In this document: piece after piece, positions 8,847-17,652 of the stretch
How the letters are laid out: each line of letters begins with the position of its first letter
Numbering within the stretch: position 1 is the stretch's first letter
Assembly: GCF_013166575.1 (NCBI RefSeq)
Contig: NZ_JABKKE010000011.1
Location: forward strand, 1 to 64,000
DNA: 64,000 nucleotides
Direction of reading: 5' to 3'
From: Xylanibacter rodentium
GTDB lineage: Bacteria; Bacteroidota; Bacteroidia; Bacteroidales; Bacteroidaceae
Program-made: the position numbers and the translations under genes
Notes under the pieces: generated by a model
Told to the model about the DNA's origin: nothing
The model's input: the letters and a program-made list of their open reading frames with translations, nothing else
Database searches by the model: none

Positions 8847-9803
8847 TTATATTGGTTCTGCGCTTAGACACTTCAGATTCTTTTCAAGCTGCCGTGTGCT
8901 GCTTGCACCGATTAGTACCGATGTCACGGCCTTGTGTTGCAGAATCCATGCCAGAGCCATTTCGGCCAGTGTCTCGCCTCGTGAGGCTGCCTGGTTGTTG
9001 AGTCTGCGCAGACGGTTGAGAAGCTCGGGGGTGAGCATGTCCGACTTCAAGAATTTGCCCTTCGACATGCGGCTGTCCTCCGGAACACCGTTCAGATAGC
9101 GGTCGGTGAGCAGTCCCTGTGCCAGGGGGGAGAACGATATAAAGCCTACTCCCTCGCGTTCGCACTCGTCGATGATGCCCTCCTCTATCGGCGCGCGGTC
9201 TATCATGTTGAGGCGTCCCTGATAAATGAGCAGCGGCACATCGTGTTCTTTGAGATACTTTATCGCCACGCGCAGCGCCTCGAGCGGCCATCGCGATATG
9301 CCTATGTAAAGCGCCTTTCCAGCCCGCACTATGTCGACGAGAGCCTGAAGTGTCTCCTCGAGCGGAGTTTCCGGGTCGTAGCGGTGACTGTAGAACAGGT
9401 CTGCATAGTCTATACGCATGCGCTTCAGACTTTGGTCGAGGCTCGCCATGAGATACTTTCGAGAGCCCCAGTTGCCGTAAGGTCCGGGCCACATGTCGTA
9501 GCCGGCTTTGGTACTGATGAAAAGTTCGTCGCGATAGGGGCGGAAGTCGTCATCCATCAGCCGTCCCATCGTTTCTTCGGCGCTGCCGTAGGGCGGTCCG
9601 TAGTTGTTGGCCAGGTCGAAGTGTGTTATGCCGTGGTCGAAGGCATAGCGTGTAATGGCGCGGCTTCGGCTGTAGTCGTCCACTCCGCCGAAGTTGTGCC
9701 AGAAACCGAGGCTCACCTTTGGCAGCAGCACCCCGCTGCGTCCGCACCGTGCATATTCCATCCCGTTGTCGTAGCGGGTATTGTCAGCGATATATTTCTC
9801 CAT
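8847..9803 (-). CDS. Aldo/keto reductase
   Basis: The 318-residue enzyme is a single-domain (beta/alpha)8 NAD(P)H-dependent reductase, closest in appearance to the YghZ (L-glyceraldehyde 3-phosphate reductase) group. Seen motifs are HFDLANNYG (Asp and catalytic Tyr), STKAGYD (Lys), YSHRYD (His), and a C-terminal cofactor-binding segment SVLIGASSTRQLEKN. The start at 9803 (MEKYIADN) is preferred over an in-frame start nine codons upstream, because a -7 box (TATCTTTGC on the minus strand at 9827-9835) lies just beyond it. The substrate cannot be inferred. Confidence 0.9.
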   Translation of the reverse strand: MEKYIADNTRYDNGMEYARCGRSGVLLPKVSLGFWHNFGGVDDYSRSRAITRYAFDHGITHFDLANNYGPPYGSAEETMGRLMDDDFRPYRDELFISTKAGYDMWPGPYGNWGSRKYLMASLDQSLKRMRIDYADLFYSHRYDPETPLEETLQALVDIVRAGKALYIGISRWPLEALRVAIKYLKEHDVPLLIYQGRLNMIDRAPIEEGIIDECEREGVGFISFSPLAQGLLTDRYLNGVPEDSRMSKGKFLKSDMLTPELLNRLRRLNNQAASRGETLAEMALAWILQHKAVTSVLIGASSTRQLEKNLKCLSAEPI

Positions 9804-9826
9804 AATACCAAATATAGATGTAGTCC

Positions 9827-9835
9827 GCAAAGATA
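9827..9835 (-). promoter_or_regulatory. -7 box of the aldo/keto reductase-DUF4294 unit
   Basis: The minus strand reads TATCTTTGC, a good TAnnTTTG match 24 bases before the chosen start codon. Confidence 0.5.
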
Positions 9836-9932
9836 CGGAATTTAATCGAGACGGAAGCAGTGACGGGGCATATTATGATATGTGGAGTGAAAAAACGTCG
9901 TAAACCGTCGGATTGTTCTTTTGCCGTCGTCT

Positions 9933-10628
9933 CTATATCATTCCCATCAGTTTCAGCACCAACGGTGTGAAGATGGCTGTGAAAATGCCGTTGAGTGTCA
10001 GTCCGAGGCTCGAAAAGGCCCCGTAGTGTGTGCCCACTTCCATGGCCTTGCTTGTGCCCACGGCATGCGATGCGGTGCCCATGGATAATCCTTGGGCTAT
10101 GGGGTTGTGCACATGGCCCACCTGCAATATCCTGAAACCGAGCATGGCGCCGAATATTCCGACAACGACGACTACTGCGGCCGTCAGTGAAGGGATGCCG
10201 CCAATGCTGCGCGACACTTCCATGGCAATGGGTGTGGTGACCGATTTGGGTGCCAGTGATATGGCCACATCATGGCTCGCGCCGCACATACGTGCCACAA
10301 TCACCACCGAGACAATGCCCGATATGCAGCCCACGAGCGACGACACCACGAGCGGCACTATCTGTTTTCTTATCGTGGAGAGCTGTCTGTAGAGCGGTAC
10401 GCCGAGTGCCACGACGGCCGGTTTGAGCCAAAACTCTATCAAGTGTGCACTTTTGTTGTACTCGCCGTAACTGATATCCGTCAGTTTCAGGTAGCCTATC
10501 AGCAGGGCGATGCTTATCAGTATGGGGTTGAGCAGTGTGCTGCCCGTCTTTTTCTGCAATGTCTTGGCTGCAAGGAACACACCGAAAGTCAGTGTGAGCA
10601 GAAAGAAATCATTTTTCAGGAAATCCAT
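9933..10628 (-). CDS. lrgB: LrgB/CidB-family membrane protein
   Basis: The 231-residue protein is strongly hydrophobic with about six to seven membrane segments. It shows the LrgB signatures: LAPKSVTTPIAMEVS and the C-terminal GTASHAVGTSKAMEVG. LrgAB proteins have been linked to murein hydrolase control, programmed lysis and, in several organisms, to export or uptake of pyruvate or glycolate. The ATG at 10628 is used because the in-frame upstream extension is polar and lacks family character. The gene follows lrgA after about 100 bases on the same strand. Confidence 0.92.
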   Translation of the reverse strand: MDFLKNDFFLLTLTFGVFLAAKTLQKKTGSTLLNPILISIALLIGYLKLTDISYGEYNKSAHLIEFWLKPAVVALGVPLYRQLSTIRKQIVPLVVSSLVGCISGIVSVVIVARMCGASHDVAISLAPKSVTTPIAMEVSRSIGGIPSLTAAVVVVVGIFGAMLGFRILQVGHVHNPIAQGLSMGTASHAVGTSKAMEVGTHYGAFSSLGLTLNGIFTAIFTPLVLKLMGMI

Positions 10629-10728
10629 TGTATTATTGTTTTGGTTCGGCGGATGCTGTGTGTGGTTCGGTAGCGGTATGCCTTTCCCGTCCGTCCCGTA
10701 CCGTGTCCTGCCGTGCATGTATGTCTGT

Positions 10729-11073
10729 TCATTTGTTCCGCTTCTTTCTCAGCAGCTGATGTACCTGCCCCGTCACCACGAGCACGACGACAGTGCTGAC
10801 CACCGTGGCCACCGTGATGGGCAGCAACTCTGCCTTTATCACGTCGAAATAGAGCATAAGCGCCACTCCGGGCGGCACGAAGAAGAAACCGAGGTTGGCC
10901 ACGAGAAAGTCGCTCATTCCCTTCACCCACTCCAGCCGCAGCCATCCCAATTTGAGGAATAGAGTGAGCAGCAGCATGCCGATGATACTCGACGGCAGCG
11001 GAATGCCCGTTGCCCATACTATTAGCTCGCCGAGAGCGAGACATCCGAAAAGGATGGTACATTGACGAATCAT
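10729..11073 (-). CDS. lrgA: LrgA/CidA-family holin-like membrane protein
   Basis: This 114-residue protein has four predicted membrane helices and the family motif GIPLPSSIIGMLLL. It is the usual partner of LrgB and is encoded directly upstream. The start at 11073 (MIRQCTILFG) gives the typical length; the longer reading adds a basic segment that would overlap the leader. The promoter region carries the conserved module described at 11145-11215, so expression is probably controlled by a dedicated activator or repressor. Confidence 0.9.
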   Translation of the reverse strand: MIRQCTILFGCLALGELIVWATGIPLPSSIIGMLLLTLFLKLGWLRLEWVKGMSDFLVANLGFFFVPPGVALMLYFDVIKAELLPITVATVVSTVVVLVVTGQVHQLLRKKRNK

Positions 11074-11144
11074 GATAAACTTGTATGTTGTTCTTTGTTT
11101 GATGTCATGTCTTGTCAGGAGATACAGCCTGTCTCTGAAACGGT

Positions 11145-11215
11145 GCAAATGTACAATAAAATAGCGAGATTATGCACCGGCAGGACAAAGAAAATGATTT
11201 TCCTTTAGAGGAAAG
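11145..11215 (-). promoter_or_regulatory. lrgA promoter with conserved upstream module (copy A)
   Basis: Read on the minus strand: palindrome CTTTCCTCTAAAGGAAA (11199-11215), then CTGCCGGTG (11175-11183), then AATCTC, then a -7 box TACATTTGC (11145-11153). The same elements in the same order occur at 56791-56859. The spacing from palindrome to -7 box is about the same (62 against 60 bases). The usual TTTG -33 box is not at its normal place; GCCGGTG occupies that position. Confidence 0.7.
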
Positions 11216-11324
11216 TTACTGATAAAATATGAGAAAATGAAGTATGGAATTCTATAGAAATATAACAATAAATTTCCGAAAAGTCGGGAATATCCATGAT
11301 AATTTATACATATATTCTGTTATA

Positions 11325-11358
11325 TTGGCGATATTAATATTATTTATACTACCTTTGC
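11325..11358 (+). promoter_or_regulatory. Promoter of the MATE transporter gene
   Basis: TTGG (11325-11328) and TACCTTTGC (11350-11358) are separated by 21 bases, close to the Bacteroidota consensus. It lies about 80 bases before the start codon. Confidence 0.6.
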
Positions 11359-11437
11359 ACTCCGTTTTTCCGACGGTGGTATGCCGGAAAGGATGGTATC
11401 CCATGGTTATTTATGTAAACAACTAATATACAACAGA

Positions 11438-12808
11438 ATGCAGTCACTTATATCTTTCTTTGCACGTTATAAAGAGCAGTACCGGCAGAATCTCATACTT
11501 GCACTCCCTGTGGTACTGACACAGTTGGGGCAGATATTCACGCAAGTGGTCGACAATCTGATGGTCGGACATTATGGCGGGTCTGAGCCCGAACCGCTTG
11601 CAGCAGTATCGTTTGGCGGGTCGGTATTTATGATACTCTTTCTTACGTCTATCGGTGTGGCCCTCGGTCTTACACCGCTCATCGGCGAACTTTATGTACA
11701 GGGTGACCGCCGCCGCTCGTCGGCATTGCTGCAAAACGGTATATTGTTTTATGTGTTGCTTGGTGTGGTTGTGTCGTCGGTGCAGACGGCTGTGGTTCCG
11801 CTGATGTACTGTCTTGGACAGCCTGTTGACGTGGTGGATATGGCCATACCATATTACAGGATGCTTGTGATGAGCATGCCGTTTGTGATGCTTTTCTTTG
11901 CTTTCAAGCAGTTTCTTGAGGGTGTAGGCAATACAAAGGTAGAGCTGGCCGTGACCATTGTGGCCAATCTGGCCAACTGTGTACTCAACTATATGTTTAT
12001 CTTCGGAAACATGGGATTCCGCGAGATGGGTGTCGAAGGTGCCGGTCTTGGCACTTTGTTGTCGCGCGTGCTTGCTGCCGTGCTCATTGTGGGTTACTTT
12101 GTGTGGCGTGCGGACTATCGTGCTTATCTGCATGCCTTTGCCATGCGTCATTTCTCGTTGCGTGACGTGCGTAGCCTGCTGTGCATGGGGCTGCCCATAT
12201 CGGCACAGATGTTTCTTGAGTCGTCGGCGTTCATCGGTACAGGCATAATGATGGGATGGATGGGCAAGGAGGCCATCAGCGCCAATCAGATAGTAAATAC
12301 GATGAGCACGAGTGCCTTCATGATAGTTATGTCCATAGGTGCGGCAACGACCATACGCACGTCTCACTGCTACGGCCGTCGCGATATCGACGAACTGGCC
12401 ATGGCTGTCAAGGCATCGTATCATCTGGTGTTGGCGTGGAATACGTTTGCTGCCATAATATTTATTTCCCTATGCGGTTTGCTGCCGACATTCTTTACGT
12501 CTAATGCCGAGGTTATACACATAGCCTCGTCTCTGTTCATATTTGCCGCCCTTTTTCAATTGTCGGATGGTGTTCAGAATGTTTCTGTCGGGGTGCTGCG
12601 TGGCATACAGGACGTAAAAATCATCATGCCGATAGCGTTCACGGCTTATTGGCTGCTCAATCTGCCGGTGGGGTATCTGTTGGCTTTCACGTTTGGTATG
12701 GGACCCACAGGCATGTATGTCGGTTATATTGTGGGGCTGTCCGTGGCTGCCGTGCTGATGATAAGGCGCATACGGCGCAGGATAAGGTTTTTGAGGATTC
12801 TGTTTTGA
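11438..12808 (+). CDS. MATE-family multidrug/metabolite exporter
   Basis: The 456-residue protein has about twelve membrane segments in two homologous halves. It opens with LPVVLTQLGQIFTQVVDNLMVG, the typical first helix region of the NorM-like branch, and has VEGAGLGTLLSRV between helices 5 and 6. Such proteins export cationic drugs or metabolites in exchange for Na+ or H+. The ATG at 11438 is chosen; the in-frame upstream extension overlaps the promoter leader and is not family-like. Confidence 0.93.
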   Translation: MQSLISFFARYKEQYRQNLILALPVVLTQLGQIFTQVVDNLMVGHYGGSEPEPLAAVSFGGSVFMILFLTSIGVALGLTPLIGELYVQGDRRRSSALLQNGILFYVLLGVVVSSVQTAVVPLMYCLGQPVDVVDMAIPYYRMLVMSMPFVMLFFAFKQFLEGVGNTKVELAVTIVANLANCVLNYMFIFGNMGFREMGVEGAGLGTLLSRVLAAVLIVGYFVWRADYRAYLHAFAMRHFSLRDVRSLLCMGLPISAQMFLESSAFIGTGIMMGWMGKEAISANQIVNTMSTSAFMIVMSIGAATTIRTSHCYGRRDIDELAMAVKASYHLVLAWNTFAAIIFISLCGLLPTFFTSNAEVIHIASSLFIFAALFQLSDGVQNVSVGVLRGIQDVKIIMPIAFTAYWLLNLPVGYLLAFTFGMGPTGMYVGYIVGLSVAAVLMIRRIRRRIRFLRILF

Positions 12809-12822
12809 GGGGTTATGAGGAT

Positions 12823-12858
12823 GTGTCAGAATCCGGCTCATCAGACTTGTATATTTAA
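12823..12858. repeat. Decayed end of a family F element
   Basis: GATGTGTCAGAATCCGG resembles the terminal sequence GCTGTGTCAAAATCCGG of the element at 58825-58989. It lies in the 53-base gap between the converging MATE and HAD genes. Only one end is recognisable. Confidence 0.45.
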
Positions 12859-12861
12859 TTT

Positions 12862-13503
12862 CTAAAGAAGAAACTCTTCCAAGAAAGAAAAGCTGTCGGC
12901 GATATAGTCAGGTGATGCCGTCAGCAGCTGTTCGCGTGAGTGGTTGCCGTAGGTGACGCCGCAGGTGGCGCATCCTGCCGACTTTCCCATACCGATGTCG
13001 AATGTGGTGTCGCCTACAATCATTGTCTCGGCTTTGGCGGTACCGGTGGCGGCAAGTATTTTCAGTACCATGTCGGGTGCAGGCTTGGCGTGCTCGACGT
13101 CTTCCACGGCCACAATCATATCTATCAGATGGCTGATGCCGAGAGACTGAAGCATTGGAACGAGCGAGTCTCGGCCGCGACTTGTGGCTATTGCCAGTGT
13201 AATGCCGGACTGTTTCAGTTTGCCCAGAGTGTCTGCAACGCCGGGATAAAGGTGTACATTGCCTTCGCAGTGGCTCATGAAACATGCACGGTAGGTTTCC
13301 ACACATCGTTTTATCATACCGTCGTCGGTTATTCCGGCCGTCTTGACGAACATTTCCCACAGCGGCAGGCCTATTACCCGGCGTATTTCGTTTTCATCCA
13401 CGGCCGGAAGGTTGAGTTGTTCGAGTGTATCGGCAATGGTGGTCTGTATCACGTTTTGGGTGTCGGCGATGGTGCCGTCGAAATCGAGTATAATGGTTTT
13501 CAT
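12862..13503 (-). CDS. HAD-family hydrolase, phosphoglycolate phosphatase-like
   Basis: The 213-residue enzyme carries the HAD motifs in order: DFDGTIADT with the nucleophile Asp near the N terminus, IATSRGRDS (motif II), K in HAKPAPDMV (motif III) and GDTTFDIGMGKSAG (motif IV). The alpha-helical cap between motifs I and II is of the phosphoglycolate phosphatase/beta-phosphoglucomutase type. The substrate is not determinable. The start at 13503 (MKTIILDFDG) is preferred because the promoter -7 box lies only 15 bases upstream. Confidence 0.9.
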   Translation of the reverse strand: MKTIILDFDGTIADTQNVIQTTIADTLEQLNLPAVDENEIRRVIGLPLWEMFVKTAGITDDGMIKRCVETYRACFMSHCEGNVHLYPGVADTLGKLKQSGITLAIATSRGRDSLVPMLQSLGISHLIDMIVAVEDVEHAKPAPDMVLKILAATGTAKAETMIVGDTTFDIGMGKSAGCATCGVTYGNHSREQLLTASPDYIADSFSFLEEFLL

Positions 13504-13517
13504 GTCTTTTTTTGTTT

Positions 13518-13550
13518 GCAAAGTTAGTTGTTTCTGACGGATTTCCCAAA
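13518..13550 (-). promoter_or_regulatory. Promoter of the HAD hydrolase gene
   Basis: The minus strand reads TTTG (13547-13550), 20 bases, then TAACTTTGC (13518-13526), a full match to the Bacteroidota promoter pattern. Confidence 0.75.
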
Positions 13551-13594
13551 GTTTTATTTTGATGAAATCCTTGCGGTTGTTGTGAAATTGTAGT

Positions 13595-13603
13595 ACCTTT
13601 GCG
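13595..13603 (+). promoter_or_regulatory. -7 box of the BASS transporter gene
   Basis: TACCTTTGC lies about 90 bases before the start codon, in the divergent region with the HAD gene. Confidence 0.5.
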
Positions 13604-13691
13604 CATCTTTATCCGTGCCGTGGCACTCTTCACGGACTTTGGTCCCGTCGAAGTCCACCGCATATATGATACAAAGGATAACAATACGGTC

Positions 13692-14639
13692 ATGAATATC
13701 ATCAGGTTCTTAAAGACATGGACACTTCCGGTGTCAATGATGGCAGGAGGGGCAAGTTATTTCATATATGTAAATATGCCTTTTTTCGCTCCAACTCGGC
13801 CATATGCCAATGCAGTAGTGGGTGTGGTGCAGCCCGTATTGATATTTTCGATGCTTTTCCTTACGTTCTGTAAGATATCGTTTAAGGAGATGAAGCTGAA
13901 GCGATGGCACTTGTGGCATGCGCTGATACAGGCAACACTCTTTACGGTATTGGCAGGTGTGCTCATCGTCTTGCCGATGTTGCATTCTCGTGTTATCGTG
14001 GAGAGCGCCATGTTATGCCTGCTGTGTCCCACGGCCACGGCTGCCGCTGTGGTGACGTCGAAACTCGGAGGAAGTGCCGCCAGTACAACCACTTACACCA
14101 TTATCATCAATCTGCTTGTGGCCGCGATGGCGCCTCTGCTTCTTCCTCTGGCCCATCCTCATGACGGACTTACGTTCCTGCCCACGTTCAATATGATACT
14201 CCACAAAGTGTTTCCTATGCTCATCTGTCCGTTGTTGGCCGCATGGGCTGTGCGTCGCTTCTGTCCGCCGCTGCATCGGATGATGTTGAAAGTCAAGGAT
14301 TTGGCTTTTTACCTTTGGGCTGTCGCACTTGCCATAGCCATAGCTGTTACAGTGAAAGCCATTGTGCACAGTACGGTGCCGGTGGAATATCAGTTGTGTA
14401 TAGCCGTCGTGTCGCTTGTATGTTGTCTCTTTCAGTTTGTCATAGGCAAGCTCATAGGACGCAGATATGGCGAGGAGATGGAGGGCGGTCAGGCTCTCGG
14501 GCAGAAAAATACGGTGTTCATCATATGGATGGGGTATACATTCCTGTCGCCTGTTACAGCTGTTGCCGGCGGTTTCTATAGTGTATGGCACAATATTATT
14601 AATTCGTGGCAGCTGAGAAAGGCCCAGGACAGAAGCTGA
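13692..14639 (+). CDS. Bile acid:sodium symporter (BASS)-like transporter
   Basis: The 315-residue protein has about nine to ten membrane segments. It includes a CLLCPTATAAAVVTSKLGGS stretch and a later GQKNTVFIIWMGYTFLSPVTAVAGG stretch, resembling the two crossover motifs of BASS-type Na+-coupled carriers. Substrates of this bacterial group are mostly unknown organic anions. The ATG at 13692 (MNIIRFLKTW) is chosen; upstream codons run into the leader after the -7 box. Confidence 0.8.
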   Translation: MNIIRFLKTWTLPVSMMAGGASYFIYVNMPFFAPTRPYANAVVGVVQPVLIFSMLFLTFCKISFKEMKLKRWHLWHALIQATLFTVLAGVLIVLPMLHSRVIVESAMLCLLCPTATAAAVVTSKLGGSAASTTTYTIIINLLVAAMAPLLLPLAHPHDGLTFLPTFNMILHKVFPMLICPLLAAWAVRRFCPPLHRMMLKVKDLAFYLWAVALAIAIAVTVKAIVHSTVPVEYQLCIAVVSLVCCLFQFVIGKLIGRRYGEEMEGGQALGQKNTVFIIWMGYTFLSPVTAVAGGFYSVWHNIINSWQLRKAQDRS

Positions 14640-14662
14640 CATCTACCTCTACCTGTGTTTGA

Positions 14663-14690
14663 GCCCTACAGGGCTTTCTATGTAAAAATC
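14663..14690. terminator. Short hairpin after the BASS-type gene
   Basis: AGCCCTACAGGGCT followed by TTCTATG forms a short GC hairpin 24 bases after the stop codon. The T-run is weak, so this is a tentative terminator. Confidence 0.4.
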
Positions 14691-14807
14691 CAAATATTTT
14701 TCCGATAATTAATAACTACTTTTCTTATAACTACCATATTAGCAAGTACAAATCTCCGTTTTGTATATTTGTAGCTTTGCGATCAAGCACTCTTGATTTT
14801 GTTAAAA

Positions 14808-16154
14808 TCACAAGAACATTGTCATATACACAGGTATATAGTCAATCCCTTGCTCGCGTTTCAGGTCTTTGGTGTAGATAACATACTTGTTCTGCACGCG
14901 ATCGGAGAACTTATCACAGAAAACATCCAACGAGGTATGCGATTTATAGCCGGATGACTTCACTTCAATCGGTGATATTTTATGCTCGTCTGCTATCAAG
15001 AAATCTATTTCATAGTATTTCTTTCCACCCGGAGTCGGTATCGTATGATAAAACAACTGCTTGCCGGCAGACCTCAACATCTGGGCTATAACATTCTCAT
15101 AAACATAGCCTAAGTTAGCGCTGAGTTTGTCGTTCAACAGTTTTTCATAAATAATGTTATCCGTAAAGTCCTTGTCCTTGAAAGCCAACGTTACAAACAT
15201 TCCGGTATCAGATGCATATATCTTAAAACGTTCATTATCCATCGTAAGAGCCAATCCGACATTCGGGTCGTTGGAATGATATGCAACATTGGCAGACATG
15301 AAATTATTCATCATCTTGACTATGCCTGCAACCCGCTCTGCTCTTTCGCCGGGTATAGCCGATGCTATTTGATACCGCGAAGCATTCTTGCTCAACTGTG
15401 CCGGTATGGCATCATACAATGCGGTGGCTCTGCCCGTATTATCCAACTTCCAAAAATCCTCCTCGTACAGCAAGACAATATCCCGCTTTATTAAATCTAC
15501 CGCTCCAAGATTGTTCGTCTTGATATATTCCGCTACGGCTTTCGGCATACCTCCGACCAACATATACAGCCTAAAATCGCGCATCATTCTCCGATGGACG
15601 GCATCTCCTAACGGTATGCGTTTTTCAAATGCCGTGCGCAGCAACGGTATCGTGGCAGTATCGCCCAACGCCCATCGAAACTCTTCATAGTCCATAGGAA
15701 ACATATCGACCCGCGTCTCCTCGCTCGGCAGCAGGATATCCTGACTGCTCTTGTGAACGGTAATGAGTGAGCCGGTCTCGATATAGTCGTATCGATGGTC
15801 TTTAACCAAATGTTTGATAGCTTGACGAGCCAAAGAGGCCTTTTGTATCTCATCGAATATGATTACTGACTTGCGCTCAATCAACTGCACCCGATAGATA
15901 AGTTGCAGCCGAAGAAATATATAGTTCAAGTCTGATATATCATTAAAAAGTTCATGTACTTCTGCCGGTGCAATGGCAAAGTCGATGAGAATGTAGGACT
16001 CATACTCATTTCGGGCAAACTCCTCTGCAAGCGTGGATTTACCAATTCGTCTTGCTCCTTGTATGAGAATTGCGGATTCTCCGTTCCGCTCCCTCTTCCA
16101 TTTGAGCAATCGGTCGTACATCTTACGCTTGAACAATATAGTATTTTTCTCCAT
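14808..16154 (-). CDS. AAA ATPase with DUF4143 C-terminal domain
   Basis: The 448-residue protein has an N-terminal AAA module with Walker A (GARRIGKST, about residue 32) and Walker B (SVIIFDEIQK), then a winged-helix-like middle. It ends in a DUF4143 nuclease-like domain with EIDFLIADEH...PIEVKSS, resembling a PD-(D/E)XK core. Such genes are common, variable and often multicopy in Bacteroidota; their role is unknown. The start at 16154 is the first ATG before the family region; a TATCTTTGC-type -7 box lies about 12-20 bases upstream on the minus strand. The gene is isolated, more AT-rich than its neighbours and next to repeat debris, which fits horizontal movement. Confidence 0.88.
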   Translation of the reverse strand: MEKNTILFKRKMYDRLLKWKRERNGESAILIQGARRIGKSTLAEEFARNEYESYILIDFAIAPAEVHELFNDISDLNYIFLRLQLIYRVQLIERKSVIIFDEIQKASLARQAIKHLVKDHRYDYIETGSLITVHKSSQDILLPSEETRVDMFPMDYEEFRWALGDTATIPLLRTAFEKRIPLGDAVHRRMMRDFRLYMLVGGMPKAVAEYIKTNNLGAVDLIKRDIVLLYEEDFWKLDNTGRATALYDAIPAQLSKNASRYQIASAIPGERAERVAGIVKMMNNFMSANVAYHSNDPNVGLALTMDNERFKIYASDTGMFVTLAFKDKDFTDNIIYEKLLNDKLSANLGYVYENVIAQMLRSAGKQLFYHTIPTPGGKKYYEIDFLIADEHKISPIEVKSSGYKSHTSLDVFCDKFSDRVQNKYVIYTKDLKREQGIDYIPVYMTMFL

Positions 16155-16708
16155 AGCCGTTGATATATAGAGCAAAGATAGTGCTCTTGTCGGTATCCGC
16201 CAAATATTTTGCGTGTATTTTGTCAATTTGCGCCAGATGTTTTATGTCTATTCCGACAATTTCCGCCGTTTCTTTTATTTTACCATGTTTGAGCGTCAGT
16301 TGCCAAGCAATTATTTTAGAATATAAAACTCTTGTTTACCTTGCTATAACTGATCAATAATGTTCGGTCGTCCCAACTGATTTGTTTAATTCCATCTCTA
16401 ATTCCACTCAAAAGTCAGTGCGAATACCTCAATTGGCTAATGTCGACTGACACGCTTGCGACGATTCACATTTATCTGCCATTTGCAAAGTTGATCCATC
16501 TTACCTGCTGTACAGCCCGACAACTGTCGGGGTATCATAAACACTGACTCAGCAGAAGACCGGAACGGAGGTTTTCCATCCCCATACTCTAAGTTTGCAG
16601 AAGATTGCGACGCAGGGCGTTTTCTGTACAAACAGGGTTCATTCTGTCATTTCCATGGCAAGTTCATCATATGTCCGGAAATAATGTGGTTTAATTCTGT
16701 CGACTGAC
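16155..16708. other. Gene-poor interval between the DUF4143 gene and lgt
   Basis: This 550-base interval has no supported gene. A 64-codon open frame on the minus strand (16437-16631) has no start context or family character. The right part ends in a relic of the dispersed palindromic element. Confidence 0.5.
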
Positions 16709-16715
16709 TTATTTT
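16663..16715. repeat. Relic right end of the palindromic dispersed element
   Basis: TCATATGTCCGGAAATAATG, then TGGTTTAATTCTGTCGACTG and ACTTATTTT, match the right end of the copy at 60443-60841 with a few substitutions. It runs into the last codons of lgt, supplying its stop codon. Confidence 0.65.
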
Positions 16716-17548
16716 TTATTCTTAATCTTCACGCCTCGTCTCATGCACACTATGCCGAGGATGACGAAAGGAATGCTGAGCAGCTGTCCCATGTTGAGCG
16801 GCATGCCGGCCTCAAAAGCCTCTTGTATGTCCTTGGTGTATTCGATGAAGAAGCGGGCGGTGAAAATGTATGTAAGGCACATACCGAAAAAGAATCCTGT
16901 GCCTACGCGTTGCGGCCACTTGCGATAGGCAATCCAGCCAATGGCGAGCAGCAAGGCATATGCCATGGCCTCGTAGAGTTGTCCCGGATGGCGTGGCATG
17001 GAGTCGACGCGTTCGAAGATGAAGGCCCAGGGCGCGTCGGTTATCTTGCCGATAATCTCAGAGTTCATCAGATTGCCCAGACGGATGAAACAGGCCGTCA
17101 CCGGTGTGGCGATGGCAATGTTGTCAAGCACTTGCCATATGCCGAGCTTGGTTTTTCGTACATATAGCCACAAGGCAATCATCAGTCCGAGTGTACCGCC
17201 GTGGCTGGCCAGTCCCTCGTAGCCGGTGAAGCGCCATCCGCCGTCAGCCATGAAGTGTATGGGCAGCAGCATCTCTACAAAGTGTTTGCCCGAGGTGAGG
17301 TAATAGTCGGGCTGATAGAACAGGCAGTGGCCCAGGCGTGCTCCCGCGAGTATGCCGATGAAGCAGTAGAAGAAAAGCGGTTCGAACAGTTCCTCCTTTA
17401 TGCCCTGTTCTTTGTACAGACGCTTGACCATGAGATAAGCCATGAGCAGGCCGACAAGCCAGCACAGCGAATACCAGCGTATGGAGAAACTTCCGAGGTG
17501 GAACGCTTCGAGCGACGGATTCCAAAGGATGTAGTTTATTGTATTCAT
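16709..17548 (-). CDS. lgt: Phosphatidylglycerol:prolipoprotein diacylglyceryl transferase
   Basis: Lgt adds diacylglycerol to the lipobox cysteine of prolipoproteins in the inner membrane. The 279-residue protein has about seven membrane segments and the conserved [22 protein letters not shown] and [12 protein letters not shown] motifs, the last being the Lgt signature region, with [10 protein letters not shown] following. It ends in the charged tail KIKNKK, whose final codons lie inside repeat-derived sequence, so the extreme C terminus may have been replaced. Several lipoproteins in this window are expected clients. Confidence 0.96.
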   Translation of the reverse strand: MNTINYILWNPSLEAFHLGSFSIRWYSLCWLVGLLMAYLMVKRLYKEQGIKEELFEPLFFYCFIGILAGARLGHCLFYQPDYYLTSGKHFVEMLLPIHFMADGGWRFTGYEGLASHGGTLGLMIALWLYVRKTKLGIWQVLDNIAIATPVTACFIRLGNLMNSEIIGKITDAPWAFIFERVDSMPRHPGQLYEAMAYALLLAIGWIAYRKWPQRVGTGFFFGMCLTYIFTARFFIEYTKDIQEAFEAGMPLNMGQLLSIPFVILGIVCMRRGVKIKNKK

Positions 17549-17566
17549 GTTTTTTTCTTTAGGGAG

Positions 17567-17645
17567 TTTCTTTAGGGAGTTAAAGGGGGTGATGGGAGCG
17601 ACCGCAGGAAGCGATAATCCCCGTCAACTCCTTTGACTCCTGTTA
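17567..17645. terminator. Imperfect inverted repeat between ychF and lgt
   Basis: GGGAGTTAAAGGGG and the near-complement CCCCGTCAACTCCTTTGACT fold together. It lies between two genes on the same strand, downstream of ychF, so it may end or attenuate ychF transcription. The stem has several mismatches. Confidence 0.45.
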
Positions 17646-17652
17646 AAAAGAA

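Larger units (their letters stand above)
11074..11437. other. Divergent lrgA/MATE intergenic region
   Basis: This 364-base region holds the lrgA module on the minus strand and the MATE gene promoter on the plus strand. It contains no supported gene; the short AT-rich reading frames in the middle have no family features. Confidence 0.6.

Noticed and set aside
14808..16154. DUF4143 ATPase as part of a defence system
   Set aside because: It has no partner genes of known defence types; the family alone is not enough.
16437..16631. 64-codon frame on the minus strand before lgt
   Set aside because: Composition is that of noncoding repeat debris and no motif is visible.
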